The position numbers and the translations under genes were made by a program. This document shows positions 28,370 through 37,272 of a stretch of DNA of 64,000 nucleotides, in pieces (within the stretch, counting starts at the first letter, position 1; every line of letters begins with the position of its first letter). The notes beneath the pieces were generated by a model that searched no databases, was not told the origin of the DNA, and saw only the letters and a program-made list of their open reading frames with translations. The stretch comes from Geomesophilobacter sediminis (GTDB taxonomy: Bacteria; Desulfobacterota; Desulfuromonadia; Geobacterales; Geobacteraceae). The stretch spans positions 62,001 through 126,000 of the forward strand of contig NZ_JAEMHM010000007.1 of NCBI RefSeq assembly GCF_016458275.1. Reading direction: 5' to 3'.

Positions 28370-29446
28370 TCAATTGTCCATTGAATGTACCGCCAGCCAC
28401 CAGCTCAGGACGACCACCGCGCCGCTTGCCAAGGAGAGCAGGGCGTTGGTGATCCGCCCCGGCCGCCCGTAGCGTGCCACCACGAATTCGGTCACCAGCC
28501 CGAGTCCCGCCCCGGCGGCAAAGCCGAAAAGGTGGGCGCCCAGGTCGGTGTTCTTCCCTTCCGTTCCCATCAACGCGAGCAGCGACAGTGCCGCCGCAAT
28601 CGGCATGGGCCAGCGCCGCTGCAGGTGGTGTCGGTAGCGGATCAGGTTCATCGCTCCGAGGATCCCGACCGCGCCGAAGACGGCGGTCGAGGAGCCCACC
28701 GAGCTGTGGCTGGGGAGCTGGACGTAGGCATTGGCGAGGTTTCCGAGCGCCCCGGAGGCGATCAGCAGGCTCCAGGCCAAGCCGCCGCCGAGCTCCCGGC
28801 AGAGATAGATCACGAAGATCCCGCCGAAGGCGAGGTTGCTGAGCAGATGCAGCCAGTCGGCGTGCAGGGTGAGTGCGGTGACCAGGCGCCACCACTCGCC
28901 GCGCAGGATGAGCGAGGCGTGGGCGTTGCCGATGTCGACCCAGTCGATGCTGGCGCCGCCCGGGACGGAGAGGTCGAGTTGGGTGATGTTGTGGAAGGTG
29001 GCGAGAAGGAAGAGGACGCAGACTGCAGCCAGGGTGTTGTTGAGCATCGGCTTTTCGACGGGAGGGGGAGGGGGCCAGAAACGATTTTCCTCGACGAACT
29101 GGCGCAGCTCCTTTTGGGCCGCATCCAGGTCCGGCGCCGGGACCAGCACCTGCCATCCCCACTGCCCCGGGATCACCTGGCTTTTGTAATAGCGCGATTC
29201 CAGGACCAGCGCCCACAGGCGCGCCTGGCGCTCGGAAAGCCGCCCGGAGGCAACGCCGTCGATCTGGAACGGGTCGATGGGGAACCAGTATTCCGTCTCC
29301 GGCACCGGGGCGTCTTCCGGCCCCGCGTCGACCGGCTCCGCCGGAGGTCGGGGCTCGGCGGGAGGCGGGATCTCCGGGTGCTCCTCAGTAACCAAGGTTA
29401 TGCCGTAACGGCGGGATTCCGGATTGCGTCTTCTGATACCTGTCAT
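28370..29446 (-). CDS. Rhomboid family intramembrane serine protease
   Basis: The 358-residue protein has an N-terminal cytoplasmic region of about 140 residues, with a Pro/Glu-rich stretch and a soluble region. Six or seven membrane segments follow. Rhomboid marks are the WWRLVTALTLHADWLHLLSN block, the Ser motif HSSVGSSTAVFGAVG (GSST, catalytic Ser) and LGAHLFGFAAGAGLG with the catalytic His. It would cleave single-pass membrane proteins within the bilayer. The long N-terminal extension is unusual in length but present in several bacterial rhomboids. Substrates are unknown. Confidence 0.88.
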   Translation of the reverse strand: MTGIRRRNPESRRYGITLVTEEHPEIPPPAEPRPPAEPVDAGPEDAPVPETEYWFPIDPFQIDGVASGRLSERQARLWALVLESRYYKSQVIPGQWGWQVLVPAPDLDAAQKELRQFVEENRFWPPPPPVEKPMLNNTLAAVCVLFLLATFHNITQLDLSVPGGASIDWVDIGNAHASLILRGEWWRLVTALTLHADWLHLLSNLAFGGIFVIYLCRELGGGLAWSLLIASGALGNLANAYVQLPSHSSVGSSTAVFGAVGILGAMNLIRYRHHLQRRWPMPIAAALSLLALMGTEGKNTDLGAHLFGFAAGAGLGLVTEFVVARYGRPGRITNALLSLASGAVVVLSWWLAVHSMDN

Positions 29447-29548
29447 CGTCTGCTGGTGCTCCCTTCCGGATGCTGATCTCGCCGTCGGGGTGCAATATAA
29501 GCTGGCGGTTTGGCTTTTTCAATGGCACCACGCGATTTTCCGAAATAA

Positions 29549-30715
29549 TCACCGCGCCCGCGGCCGGCTGGCCGCCGCACCGGTGGCCGCGGCTCCCGTT
29601 TCCCCAGCCAGCGTCGGCTGCACCAGGATCCCTTCGGTCATCCCGGTTCCGGGGTTCAGCACCACCCGCTCTCCCTGGGCTACTCCCTCGCTCAGGCTGA
29701 CCAGTTTCCCGTCGCTGTCTGCCACCGTCACCGGCCGAAACGCGATCCGGTTGTCCGCTCCGACCACGGCGACCGAGGATTTCTCCTTGATCACGAACAG
29801 CGCCGAGGCCGGGATCTGAAGGTAGGGGGGCTGGGCGAGGTCCAGGGTGACCTGCACGTACGAGCCGGCGATCACCCGCTGCGGGGTGTTGGGGAAATCG
29901 AATTCCACCAGCATGGTCCGCGTCCTCGGGTCGAGCTGTCCGCTGATCCGGCTTACCGTGGCGGGGTACTTGCGATCGGGACGGGTCGCGTCGGTGACCA
30001 CGCAGCGGTCCCCGAGCTTTACCTGGGAAGCGCTCTTCTGGTCGAGGTAGGCGTAGACCCGCAGCCGGTCGAGGTTGGAGAGGGTGACGATGGCGAGCGC
30101 GCCGCTCTGGCCGGTGGCGGCACTTTGGAGCAGGGCTCCCGGATCGGCGTACCGTGCGGTCACGGTACCATCGAAGGGGGCGCGCAGCACGAGGTAGTCG
30201 CGCTGCCGTTTCAAGGCCAGCGCGGTCTGTTCGGCAGAGCGGGCGTCGGTGGAGGCGTTTTCCGCCTCCTGGCGCGAGATGATCCCGTCCTTTAAAAGTT
30301 GCCGCTCCCGTTCGGCGAAGCGGCGCTTGTTCTCGGCATCCACCAGCGCGGCGCGGTACTGGTTTTCCAGCTCGGGCGAGTAGATCACCGCCAGGAGATC
30401 GTCTTTCAGTACCCGGTCTCCCTTGTCCACCCGGATCTCCCGCAGATACCCGCTCACCTTGGCATAGAGGGTGATCGAGGCGTAGGGGACCGTTTCCGCG
30501 CTCACCACCAGGGTCCGCTGCTGCGGCCCCGGTTTCACGATCGCCACCGGGACCATCGGTCCCCGCTGCGCCGCCTGCTGCCGGGCCCGCGCCTCGCGCG
30601 CCGTCCCCCGGTGCCGCACGACGACCAGGACCACGACCGCGATCACGCAGACGACCAGAATGCCGATTCCGATCAGCCGGACGGTCCGTTTTTGCCCGGC
30701 GCTTCTTTCAGTCAT
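29549..30715 (-). CDS. RND efflux adaptor (membrane fusion protein)
   Basis: A 388-residue protein with one N-terminal membrane anchor (residues 13-33). The half-lipoyl motif [19 protein letters not shown] precedes a helical hairpin (about 120-180). The second half-lipoyl segment is [20 protein letters not shown], followed by a beta-barrel domain. The start overlaps the RND pump stop by eight bases. The C-terminal tail is Ala/Gly-rich. It forms the periplasmic bridge between the pump and an outer-membrane channel, which is not encoded nearby. Confidence 0.9.
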   Translation of the reverse strand: MTERSAGQKRTVRLIGIGILVVCVIAVVVLVVVRHRGTAREARARQQAAQRGPMVPVAIVKPGPQQRTLVVSAETVPYASITLYAKVSGYLREIRVDKGDRVLKDDLLAVIYSPELENQYRAALVDAENKRRFAERERQLLKDGIISRQEAENASTDARSAEQTALALKRQRDYLVLRAPFDGTVTARYADPGALLQSAATGQSGALAIVTLSNLDRLRVYAYLDQKSASQVKLGDRCVVTDATRPDRKYPATVSRISGQLDPRTRTMLVEFDFPNTPQRVIAGSYVQVTLDLAQPPYLQIPASALFVIKEKSSVAVVGADNRIAFRPVTVADSDGKLVSLSEGVAQGERVVLNPGTGMTEGILVQPTLAGETGAAATGAAASRPRAR

Positions 30716-33700
30716 GCTGTTCCTCCCCCAGCTCCTGCTGGAGACGTTCGTCCAAAAGGTGCTTGACCGGCTCCTTGGTCCGCAACAGGGAGTAGATCAC
30801 CGGCACCACGAAAAGGGTCATCACTGTCGCCACCAGGAGCCCGCCGATCACCGCCCGCCCGAGCGGCGCGTTCTGCTCCCCGGCCTCCCCCAAGGCAAGC
30901 GCCATCGGCGTCATGCCGATGATCATCGCGAGCGCGGTCATCAGCACCGGGCGCAGCCGCGTCATCCCCGCCTCATAGGCCGCATCCACCGGGGAGAGAC
31001 CCTTTTCCACCCGCAGGTCATTGGCGAAGTTCACCAAAAGGATCGAGTTGGAGGTGGCGATCCCGACCGCCATGATCGATCCCATGAGCGACTCCACGTT
31101 GATGGTGGTGCCGGTGACGGCGAGCATCCAGAGGATCCCCACCAGGGCCCCCGGTACCGCCATCATGATGATGAACGGGTCGATCCAGGACTGGTAGAGC
31201 ACCACCATCAGGAAGTAGACCAAAAGGATGGCGAGGATGAGGCCGAGCCCCAGGCTCTTGAAGGACTCGGTCATCACCTCGTTCTGGCCGCGCAGGGTGA
31301 TCTTCATCCCGGCGGGGAGCTTGCCGAGCGAGGCGATCGCCTTGTTGATGCCGCGGGCCACCGAGCCGAGGTCGCGCCCCTCCACGCTCCCCTCGACGTC
31401 GAGCACCCGCTGCACCGTGTAGTGGGTGATGTTCTCCGCGCTCAGCCGATGGGTAACCATGGCGACGTTGGCGAGGGCCTGGGTCGGCGCGCCCGGCGGC
31501 GAGGAAAGGTTTGCCTGCTGCGCCGCCTCCAGAAGCACTGCGGAGCCGGGGGTGACCGGGAGGTTGAGGAGCTGTTCCAGGCTCCCCAGATATTTCCTCG
31601 GGATCTGGACCGCCACCGTGTAGTTGACGTTGTTCATCGGGTTCAGGAAGAACGACGGAGCGATGAGGGCGCTGCTGGAAAGCGAGATCAGGGCGCTTTG
31701 CGCCACGTCCCGCTCGGTCATCCCGAAGCGGGCGGCGCGGGCCCGGTCCACGTCGACCTGCAGGGTCGGGTAATCGAGCACCTGGTTGATGTGGATGTCG
31801 GCGGCGCCGGGGATGGCGCGCATCGCGTCGCGCATCTTGAGGGCGTACTGGTAGGACTTGACGAGGTCTGTGCCCTCGATCTGCACGTCGAGCGGCGCGG
31901 CGACCCCGAAGTTGAGCACCTGGGTCACGATGTCGGCGGGCTGGAAATAGAAACGGCAGCCGGAAAATTCCTGGGGGAGGACGGTGCGCAGCCGGTTGCG
32001 GTAGTAAGCGGAGGGGCGGTGTCCCGGCTTCAGCGAGATGCGGATCTCGGCGTCCATTCCCCCGATGTTTTCGGTCTGGACGAAGGCTAAGTTGTAGAAG
32101 GTGGGGATCCCGATCATGTCGTTGACCGTTTCCAACTCGTCGGGCGGAATGATGCTGCGGATCCGCTCCTCGACGAGCTCTACGATTTTCTCGGTCTCCT
32201 CGATCCGGGTCCCCGAGGGAGCGCGGATCTGGAGTTTCATGATGCCGGCATCGACGCTCGGGAAGAAGTCGGTCCCGACCACGAAGACGAGCCCGGCGCT
32301 GACCAGGATCACCAGGGTGGTGACGATCAGCAGGAACGGGCGCATGGCAAGGACCGACTTCAAAAGCGATCCGTAACCCTCGCGCAGCCGCTCGAAACCC
32401 CGCTCCCGTTTCTCGTTCATCCGGTGGATGGTCCGGCGCAGCCGCGAGTCCTGCTCCGGCCGGTCCTTTTGCTCGTGCTCCCCGGCGAGGATCATCCGTG
32501 CCAGGACCGGGACCAGGGTCCGGGACAGCAGGTAGGAAGCGAGCATGGCGGCGACCACGGCGAAGGCGAGTGGGGTGAAGAGGTACTTGGCCGGGCCGAC
32601 CAGCAAAACCACCGGGAAGAAGACCACGCAGATGGAAAGGGTCGCCACGATCGCGGGAACGGCGATCTGCTGGGCCGAGTCGAGCACCGCGCGCGTGGTC
32701 GGTTTGTCCATGTCGAAGTTCCGGTGGATGTTCTCCACCTCGACGGTTGCGTCGTCGACCAGCATCCCGATGGCCAGCGCGAGCCCCCCCAGGGTCATGA
32801 TGTTGATTCCCTGGCCGGCGAGGTTCATGGCGATGATGGCGCTGAAGATGGCCAGCGGTATCGAGGCCGAGACCACGATCATGCTGCGCCAGCTCCCCAA
32901 AAAGACCAGGATCATGAGCGAGACCAGGATCGAGGCGAGGAGCGCCTCGCGCACCACCCCGGTGATGGCGCCCCGGACGAAGACCGACTGGTCGAAGTCG
33001 ATCTTGAGCTCCAGCCCGTGCGGGGCGGTCTGTTTGATGACCGGGAGCGCCGCCCGGGTGGCGTCCACCACGGCAAGGGTCGAGGCGTCGGCGTGTTTCA
33101 AGATGGCGAGATAGGTGGCGCGGCGCCCGTTCACCCGGACGATGTTGGTCTGCTCGGCGTAGCTGTCCGACACCTTGGCCACGTCCCCCAGGTAGACCAC
33201 CTGGTTGCCGGTCACCCGCAGCGGGATCGCGTTGAACTGGTCGATCAGCCGCGGGCTCGCGTTGAGGGTGACGTTGTATTCCAACTCCCCGATCCGCGCG
33301 GTCCCGGCCGGGATGATGACGTTGGAGTTCTGCAGCGCGTTCACCACGTCGGCCGGGGAAAGCCCGCGTCCGGCCAGGGTGGCCGGGTCGATGTCGATCA
33401 TGATCTGGCGCGTCTTGCCGCCGAACGGGGCGGGGGTGGAAAGCCCGGGGATGGTGAAAAGCCGGACCCGGATGAAGTTGAGCCCGTAGTCGAAGATCTG
33501 CTCTTCGGGGAGCGTGGTGCTGCTCGCGGTGAGCTGGGCGACCGGGACGTTGGAGGCATTGAACTGCACGATGACGGGAGGCTGCATCCCGGGCGGAGCG
33601 ATCCTGAGGAGGGTGTTCGATACCGAGGCGATCTGGGAGATGGCGGCGCCGATCTCGGTCCCGGGCTGAAAGTAGATCTTCAAGAGCCCGACCCCGGGGA

Positions 33701-33956
33701 TCGACTGGGATTCGATCCGCGCGATCCCGTTCACCGTGGTGGAGTAGGCGCGCTCGCTGATCAGGACCACCCGCCGTTCCATGTCCTCGGGAGAGAGGCC
33801 GGGATAGTTCCAGGCGACGGCGACCACCGGGATGTCGATGACCGGGAAGATGTCCACCAGCATCCGGCTTAAGGAAAGGGCTCCCAGCACCAGAATGAGC
33901 AGGGCCATCACGGCGACGGTATAGGGGCGTCTCAGGGCAAGGCGGACGATCCACAT
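30708..33956 (-). CDS. RND family efflux transporter, inner-membrane pump
   Basis: The 1082-residue protein has the RND layout: TM1 at residues 10-30, a large periplasmic loop, a TM2-6 cluster (about 335-480) with [19 protein letters not shown] in TM4 carrying the proton-relay Asp pair, a second large loop, and a TM8-12 cluster near the end. It belongs to the HAE-1/AcrB-like group, but the substrate is not predictable. It is the first gene of the minus-strand pair with the adaptor. The ribosome binding site is GAAGGA. A third outer-membrane component must come from elsewhere. Confidence 0.92.
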   Translation of the reverse strand: MWIVRLALRRPYTVAVMALLILVLGALSLSRMLVDIFPVIDIPVVAVAWNYPGLSPEDMERRVVLISERAYSTTVNGIARIESQSIPGVGLLKIYFQPGTEIGAAISQIASVSNTLLRIAPPGMQPPVIVQFNASNVPVAQLTASSTTLPEEQIFDYGLNFIRVRLFTIPGLSTPAPFGGKTRQIMIDIDPATLAGRGLSPADVVNALQNSNVIIPAGTARIGELEYNVTLNASPRLIDQFNAIPLRVTGNQVVYLGDVAKVSDSYAEQTNIVRVNGRRATYLAILKHADASTLAVVDATRAALPVIKQTAPHGLELKIDFDQSVFVRGAITGVVREALLASILVSLMILVFLGSWRSMIVVSASIPLAIFSAIIAMNLAGQGINIMTLGGLALAIGMLVDDATVEVENIHRNFDMDKPTTRAVLDSAQQIAVPAIVATLSICVVFFPVVLLVGPAKYLFTPLAFAVVAAMLASYLLSRTLVPVLARMILAGEHEQKDRPEQDSRLRRTIHRMNEKRERGFERLREGYGSLLKSVLAMRPFLLIVTTLVILVSAGLVFVVGTDFFPSVDAGIMKLQIRAPSGTRIEETEKIVELVEERIRSIIPPDELETVNDMIGIPTFYNLAFVQTENIGGMDAEIRISLKPGHRPSAYYRNRLRTVLPQEFSGCRFYFQPADIVTQVLNFGVAAPLDVQIEGTDLVKSYQYALKMRDAMRAIPGAADIHINQVLDYPTLQVDVDRARAARFGMTERDVAQSALISLSSSALIAPSFFLNPMNNVNYTVAVQIPRKYLGSLEQLLNLPVTPGSAVLLEAAQQANLSSPPGAPTQALANVAMVTHRLSAENITHYTVQRVLDVEGSVEGRDLGSVARGINKAIASLGKLPAGMKITLRGQNEVMTESFKSLGLGLILAILLVYFLMVVLYQSWIDPFIIMMAVPGALVGILWMLAVTGTTINVESLMGSIMAVGIATSNSILLVNFANDLRVEKGLSPVDAAYEAGMTRLRPVLMTALAMIIGMTPMALALGEAGEQNAPLGRAVIGGLLVATVMTLFVVPVIYSLLRTKEPVKHLLDERLQQELGEEQHD

Positions 33957-34181
33957 GCGGTGATCCTTCGGTGCCTCGGGCTACGGAAACGGACTAATGA
34001 GAATGGCACCGGCCAATGAAGGAGCTATTTTACCATCGCGCCGGAAATTTACATGGGAGCTAAAGGTTTTGCCGGTAGGGGGGGGAAGCACTGGGGAAAG
34101 CCTTTCTCAAAGCCACATTCCCGCCGGGAAAGGGCGTAGCAGGGTTGGTGGGGGATCGGTCCGCCGGTGCCCGTGTCAGGT

Positions 34182-34256
34182 AAAAAGGCCCGTCGAAAGG
34201 GAAGAGGACCGGCCACCTGTGGTGCCGGTCCCCCTCCGTCATCGGCGGGCCTTTTC
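34182..34256 (-). terminator. Large terminator hairpin after the 66-residue protein gene
   Basis: AAAGGCCCG and CGGGCCTTT close a long stem containing an inner GGACCGGC/GCCGGTCC hairpin. On the minus strand it ends in a T run. Confidence 0.7.
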
Positions 34257-34274
34257 CGAGCTTATCCTCTGGGT

Positions 34275-34475
34275 TTAGAGCCGGGTTTTGAGGAGTTCTC
34301 TCCCGCGTTCGATCAGCCCTTCGTTTTGCTTTTGGGCTTCCTGGAAGAAGGACTTGGCTTCGCGGTCTCCTTCTCGTTCGGCATCCTGTACGTACCGGTT
34401 ACAGGTTTCCACCGCCTGTGAGGCGTTGTACAGCACACTGATGATGTCGTAATCCTTGTCTTTCATTTGTGCCAT
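34275..34475 (-). CDS. Small helical protein of unknown function
   Basis: A 66-residue acidic protein with GGGGAGG before the ATG. It is predicted to be two or three helices: YDIISVLYNASQAVETCNRY, then a second helix with KSFFQEAQKQNEGLIERGRELL. The pattern of Glu and His/Tyr spacing recalls short ferritin-like helical-bundle proteins found in many anaerobes, but no metal ligand set can be established. It is a single gene with its own terminator. The function is unknown. Confidence 0.7.
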   Translation of the reverse strand: MAQMKDKDYDIISVLYNASQAVETCNRYVQDAEREGDREAKSFFQEAQKQNEGLIERGRELLKTRL

Positions 34476-34698
34476 GATGCATCCTCCCCGTTGCAGTACT
34501 GGAGTAAGGCAACACTCCTTGGATTAAGCATAGATAATCTGACGGAGGGATGTCAACAAAGTGCGGGGCGGTGGTGATTAAGTACAAGTTGTTGTCTCAC
34601 TCATTGAGATAGGCCCGCATTAAATACAATCACAAGAACCATTAACTTGTCCTCTTTCCCGCCGGTTCGCTCGCACCTTTGAAGGGATGAATATATTC

Positions 34699-34779
34699 TG
34701 TGGGAGCGCCATTCCTGGCGCGATCCGCCGGAGGCGGTAAGGCCGCTTCTATCCGCGTCAGGAATGGCGCTCCCACAGG
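34699..34779. repeat. REP-like palindromic element upstream of the SMC operon
   Basis: GTGGGAGCGCCATTCCTGGCG, CGATCCGCCGGAGGCGG and the return arm CAGGAATGGCGCTCCCAC give a near-perfect inverted repeat. The rest of 34476-35005 holds no gene; the promoter of the next operon is expected around 34790-34990. Confidence 0.85.
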
Positions 34780-35005
34780 GTTGGGCCTTCCGGTCGCCTG
34801 CTCGTCAGGAAACTCCACTCCCGGCGCCACCGGTGGTGAAAAAGCTGCCGGCAAAGCGCTCCCATCGTAATTTCACTCCCCTACGTTGTCCCTTTATTTG
34901 TGCTCCGATTTGCGCTACTATACGCCACTTTCCGGATCGCCCCCGGCAGCGCCGGCGGCGGCCTCCCCCGCGTTACCTGCATCATCCCCTTTTGGAAAGG
35001 TCCCG

Positions 35006-36328
35006 ATGTTACCTGTGGAATACCTGCGCCCCGGCGTCGAGCCCGACGACCTCCCCGCGCTTTTCCCGCTTTTGCGGGCACGCGATGCCCTGAACGCCTT
35101 CACCGCCCTGTTCCGCGGCACCGACGAGGACGTCCTGGTACGGCTCCTGGTGCTGCGCGAGATCGGCCAGCGCGGCGAGCAGCCGCTTTGGAGCCCGCAG
35201 GAACTCCGCTCCCATTTCGCCTACCTGGAAGAGACCAAGCTGCAGACGGTGCTCCATCGCCTGCGCGATACCGACCTTTTGGTCTACAACGCCGAATCGG
35301 CCCTCTACCAGATCGGTCCCTACGGCCGGATGGCGCTTTCCTCCCTGTCGGTCCTGCTCCGCTTCTCGGAAGAGGAAGGGGGGGAGATCGGCTACATCAC
35401 CTCCCAGGTCGCCGCCAGCCAATCCCTGGGGAAGGTCGCCCACGAGGATCTGCAGCACCTCCTCTCCCGGCTCAACGAGTTGGAGGACGAGTTCAACCGC
35501 GCCGTCCTTTCCGGGAGCGAGGTCAGGATTCGGCGCGCCGAGAAGAAACTCGGTTCCGTTCTGATGTGGGTGGAGAAGGGGACCCAGATCATGAAGGTGA
35601 TCGCTGCCGACCCCGAACTGGACGAGGTGACCCACCGGGTGGCCCAGCGCATCGGCCAGGTGCAAAGCCGGATGCTGCGGATGAGCTCGATCTTCCAACG
35701 CACCCTGAACCAGCTGGAGCGGCAGAAGGTGCACCTGGGGCAAAGCGGCCTTTCCACCTCCGACATCCATGCCTGGCTGCGCCTGCTCAACACGAACCAG
35801 CTCTGCGGCCTGCTCGGCGACGCGGTATCGTTTCCCGCGCAGCTCGGCTGCCTGTTGGGGGACGTGGCGCTCGACGTGGCCGAGTACGAACTGGTCGACC
35901 GGCTGCGCGTGGAGGCCGAAACGGCGACGCTCCCGCCGCCGCAGGAGGCTCCCTCGGCGGAAGCGATACCGATGACCGCCGAAGACCTCTCCCGGCTGCA
36001 CAACTTTCTCGACGAGCTGGCCGGGGTCATGGAACCGCTCCCGCTGGAGCAGGCGATCCCCGCCGTAGACTTTGCCACCTCCTCCTACCGGCTCTCCCTC
36101 GCCGCCTTGCTGGGGGATCCCGAGTCCGGAGCCTTGGACGGCGGGGTGGCCGATCTGGCGCGGCTCCCGGTGGCGCTCAAGCTCACCGGCGGGACGGTCA
36201 AGGTAGGCGCCTTCGAGATCGACACCATGAGCGAAGGGGCGATGGTGGAGAAAAAGAAGAAACGCAAACCGGTCGTGGATGCCGAGTCAATCACCGCCGG
36301 CGAAACCGTTTCGGCAGCGCCGGCGTAG
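35006..36328 (+). CDS. Kleisin/MukF-like subunit of an SMC complex
   Basis: The ATG at 35006 follows GGAAAGG at proper spacing. The 440-residue product is the same size as E. coli MukF. Residues 25-115 look like an N-terminal winged-helix domain (FTALFRGTDEDVLVRLLVLRE, then SHFAYLEETKLQTVLHRLRD and a YxIGPYG wing). A long helical middle (about 145-280) follows, then a C-terminal part ending in Lys-rich KKKKRK and Ala-rich residues. No catalytic motif is present. Identity is inferred from the gene order (this, MukE-like, SMC ATPase) and architecture, not from close sequence match. It could be a JetA-type subunit instead. Confidence 0.6.
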   Translation: MLPVEYLRPGVEPDDLPALFPLLRARDALNAFTALFRGTDEDVLVRLLVLREIGQRGEQPLWSPQELRSHFAYLEETKLQTVLHRLRDTDLLVYNAESALYQIGPYGRMALSSLSVLLRFSEEEGGEIGYITSQVAASQSLGKVAHEDLQHLLSRLNELEDEFNRAVLSGSEVRIRRAEKKLGSVLMWVEKGTQIMKVIAADPELDEVTHRVAQRIGQVQSRMLRMSSIFQRTLNQLERQKVHLGQSGLSTSDIHAWLRLLNTNQLCGLLGDAVSFPAQLGCLLGDVALDVAEYELVDRLRVEAETATLPPPQEAPSAEAIPMTAEDLSRLHNFLDELAGVMEPLPLEQAIPAVDFATSSYRLSLAALLGDPESGALDGGVADLARLPVALKLTGGTVKVGAFEIDTMSEGAMVEKKKKRKPVVDAESITAGETVSAAPA

Positions 36329-36339
36329 GGGGGCTCATC

Positions 36340-36404
36340 CTGTGGGCGCGACACTCAGGCGCGATCGGCAAGAGTAATTCGCGCCAGGAATGGCGCTCCC
36401 ACTG
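36340..36404. repeat. REP-like element inside the SMC operon
   Basis: GTGGGCGCGACACTCAGGCG, then ATTCGCGCCAGGAATGGCGC: a partly degenerate copy lying between the kleisin-like and MukE-like genes. Confidence 0.7.
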
Positions 36405-36420
36405 CGGGTAGGCTGCCTGT

Positions 36421-36464
36421 ACGTCCCCTCTCCTTCAAGGAGAGGGACAGGGTGATGATGGGGT
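36421..36464. repeat. CCCTCTCCTTCAAGGAGAGGG repeat
   Basis: A CCCTCTCCTT/AAGGAGAGGG palindrome is followed by GACAGGGTGATGATGGGG. Related copies lie at 40247-40300 (inverted) and 58562-58591. A second short palindrome (TTCCCCCATGAAGGGGGA) lies near 36505-36522. Confidence 0.6.
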
Positions 36465-36576
36465 TACCTCTGCAATTCCAAGCCTCCCATCGTCCACCTG
36501 TCTTCCCCCATGAAGGGGGAGGGCCGATTTGCCAGAACCATTGCTCATGCAGTGCATTGGAAGGAAAACAAACCTT

Positions 36577-37272
36577 ATGGAAAAACAGATACGGGAACTG
36601 GTGGCGCGGCTTTTGGCGCATCAGCACCTTCCCCGGCAGGATCGGCTGGTCAAAAAGGCCCTCACCGACGAGGCGTTCCGACAGGACCTCGATGCGCGGC
36701 TGCACGCCTGCGGCCTCAAGTTTCTCGACAATCCCTATGCCGGCGACGTAACACTCGTGCTGGAGCGGGACATGGAGCAGGGGGTGCTCGGCGAGCAGGA
36801 AACCTGGATGTCGAACACGATGAACCTGGACCGCACCGCGATCGCGCTGTTGATGGTGCTCTGGTCCCTGATCATCCTCCCCAAAAGGCAGCGCCAGGTC
36901 GAGCGCAAGGAACTGGGTGAGGCGCAGGATCAGTCCGAGATGTTCGCCCTGGAAAAGCCGCTGGAGACCGGCAAGCTCGTCTCGGCGCCGGTGAACCGCA
37001 ACGCGCTCATTGCCGATTTCGGCGACAAGCTCGGCAAGGCGACCAAGATCAAGATGAACCTGGGGACCCTGGCCCGGCTCGGTTTCATCGTGCAGCGCCA
37101 GGATGAGATCCACGAAGGACCGCTCCTCGATCTGTTGCTCGACTACCATCAGCTGGCCGGACGGGTCATCGACGGGGCGCTCTCCGATCTTCTGGGGCGC
37201 CACCTCGCCGATCTGAAGCCGGCACCGGAACCGGACTGGGACGAAGAGGAACTGGAGGAAGCGGATGTTTAG
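36577..37272 (+). CDS. MukE/MksE-like subunit of an SMC complex
   Basis: The ATG at 36577 has AAGGA upstream; an earlier in-frame ATG at 36529 would add 16 residues. The 231-residue product has two winged-helix-like parts: residues 1-90, and about 95-190 with LDRTAIALLMVLWSLIILPK and the wing-like ATKIKMNLGTLARLGFIVQ. The size and position fit MukE, MksE or JetB, which bind the kleisin and regulate DNA access. The C-terminus is acidic (WDEEELEEADV). It overlaps the SMC gene by eight bases, implying coupled translation. The assignment rests on context and fold pattern. Confidence 0.6.
   Translation: MEKQIRELVARLLAHQHLPRQDRLVKKALTDEAFRQDLDARLHACGLKFLDNPYAGDVTLVLERDMEQGVLGEQETWMSNTMNLDRTAIALLMVLWSLIILPKRQRQVERKELGEAQDQSEMFALEKPLETGKLVSAPVNRNALIADFGDKLGKATKIKMNLGTLARLGFIVQRQDEIHEGPLLDLLLDYHQLAGRVIDGALSDLLGRHLADLKPAPEPDWDEEELEEADV

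Noticed and set aside
30660-32090. Plus-strand open frame antisense to the RND pump
   Set aside because: The translation is His/Asp/Arg-rich without any fold signature, while the minus strand encodes a complete RND transporter.
34886-35005. N-terminal extension of the kleisin-like protein
   Set aside because: The extra 40 residues are Pro/Ala/Ser-rich and start without a ribosome binding site; the ATG at 35006 has GGAAAGG at good spacing.
36529-36576. Earlier start for the MukE-like protein
   Set aside because: It adds 16 residues without a better ribosome binding site and reads into repeat sequence.
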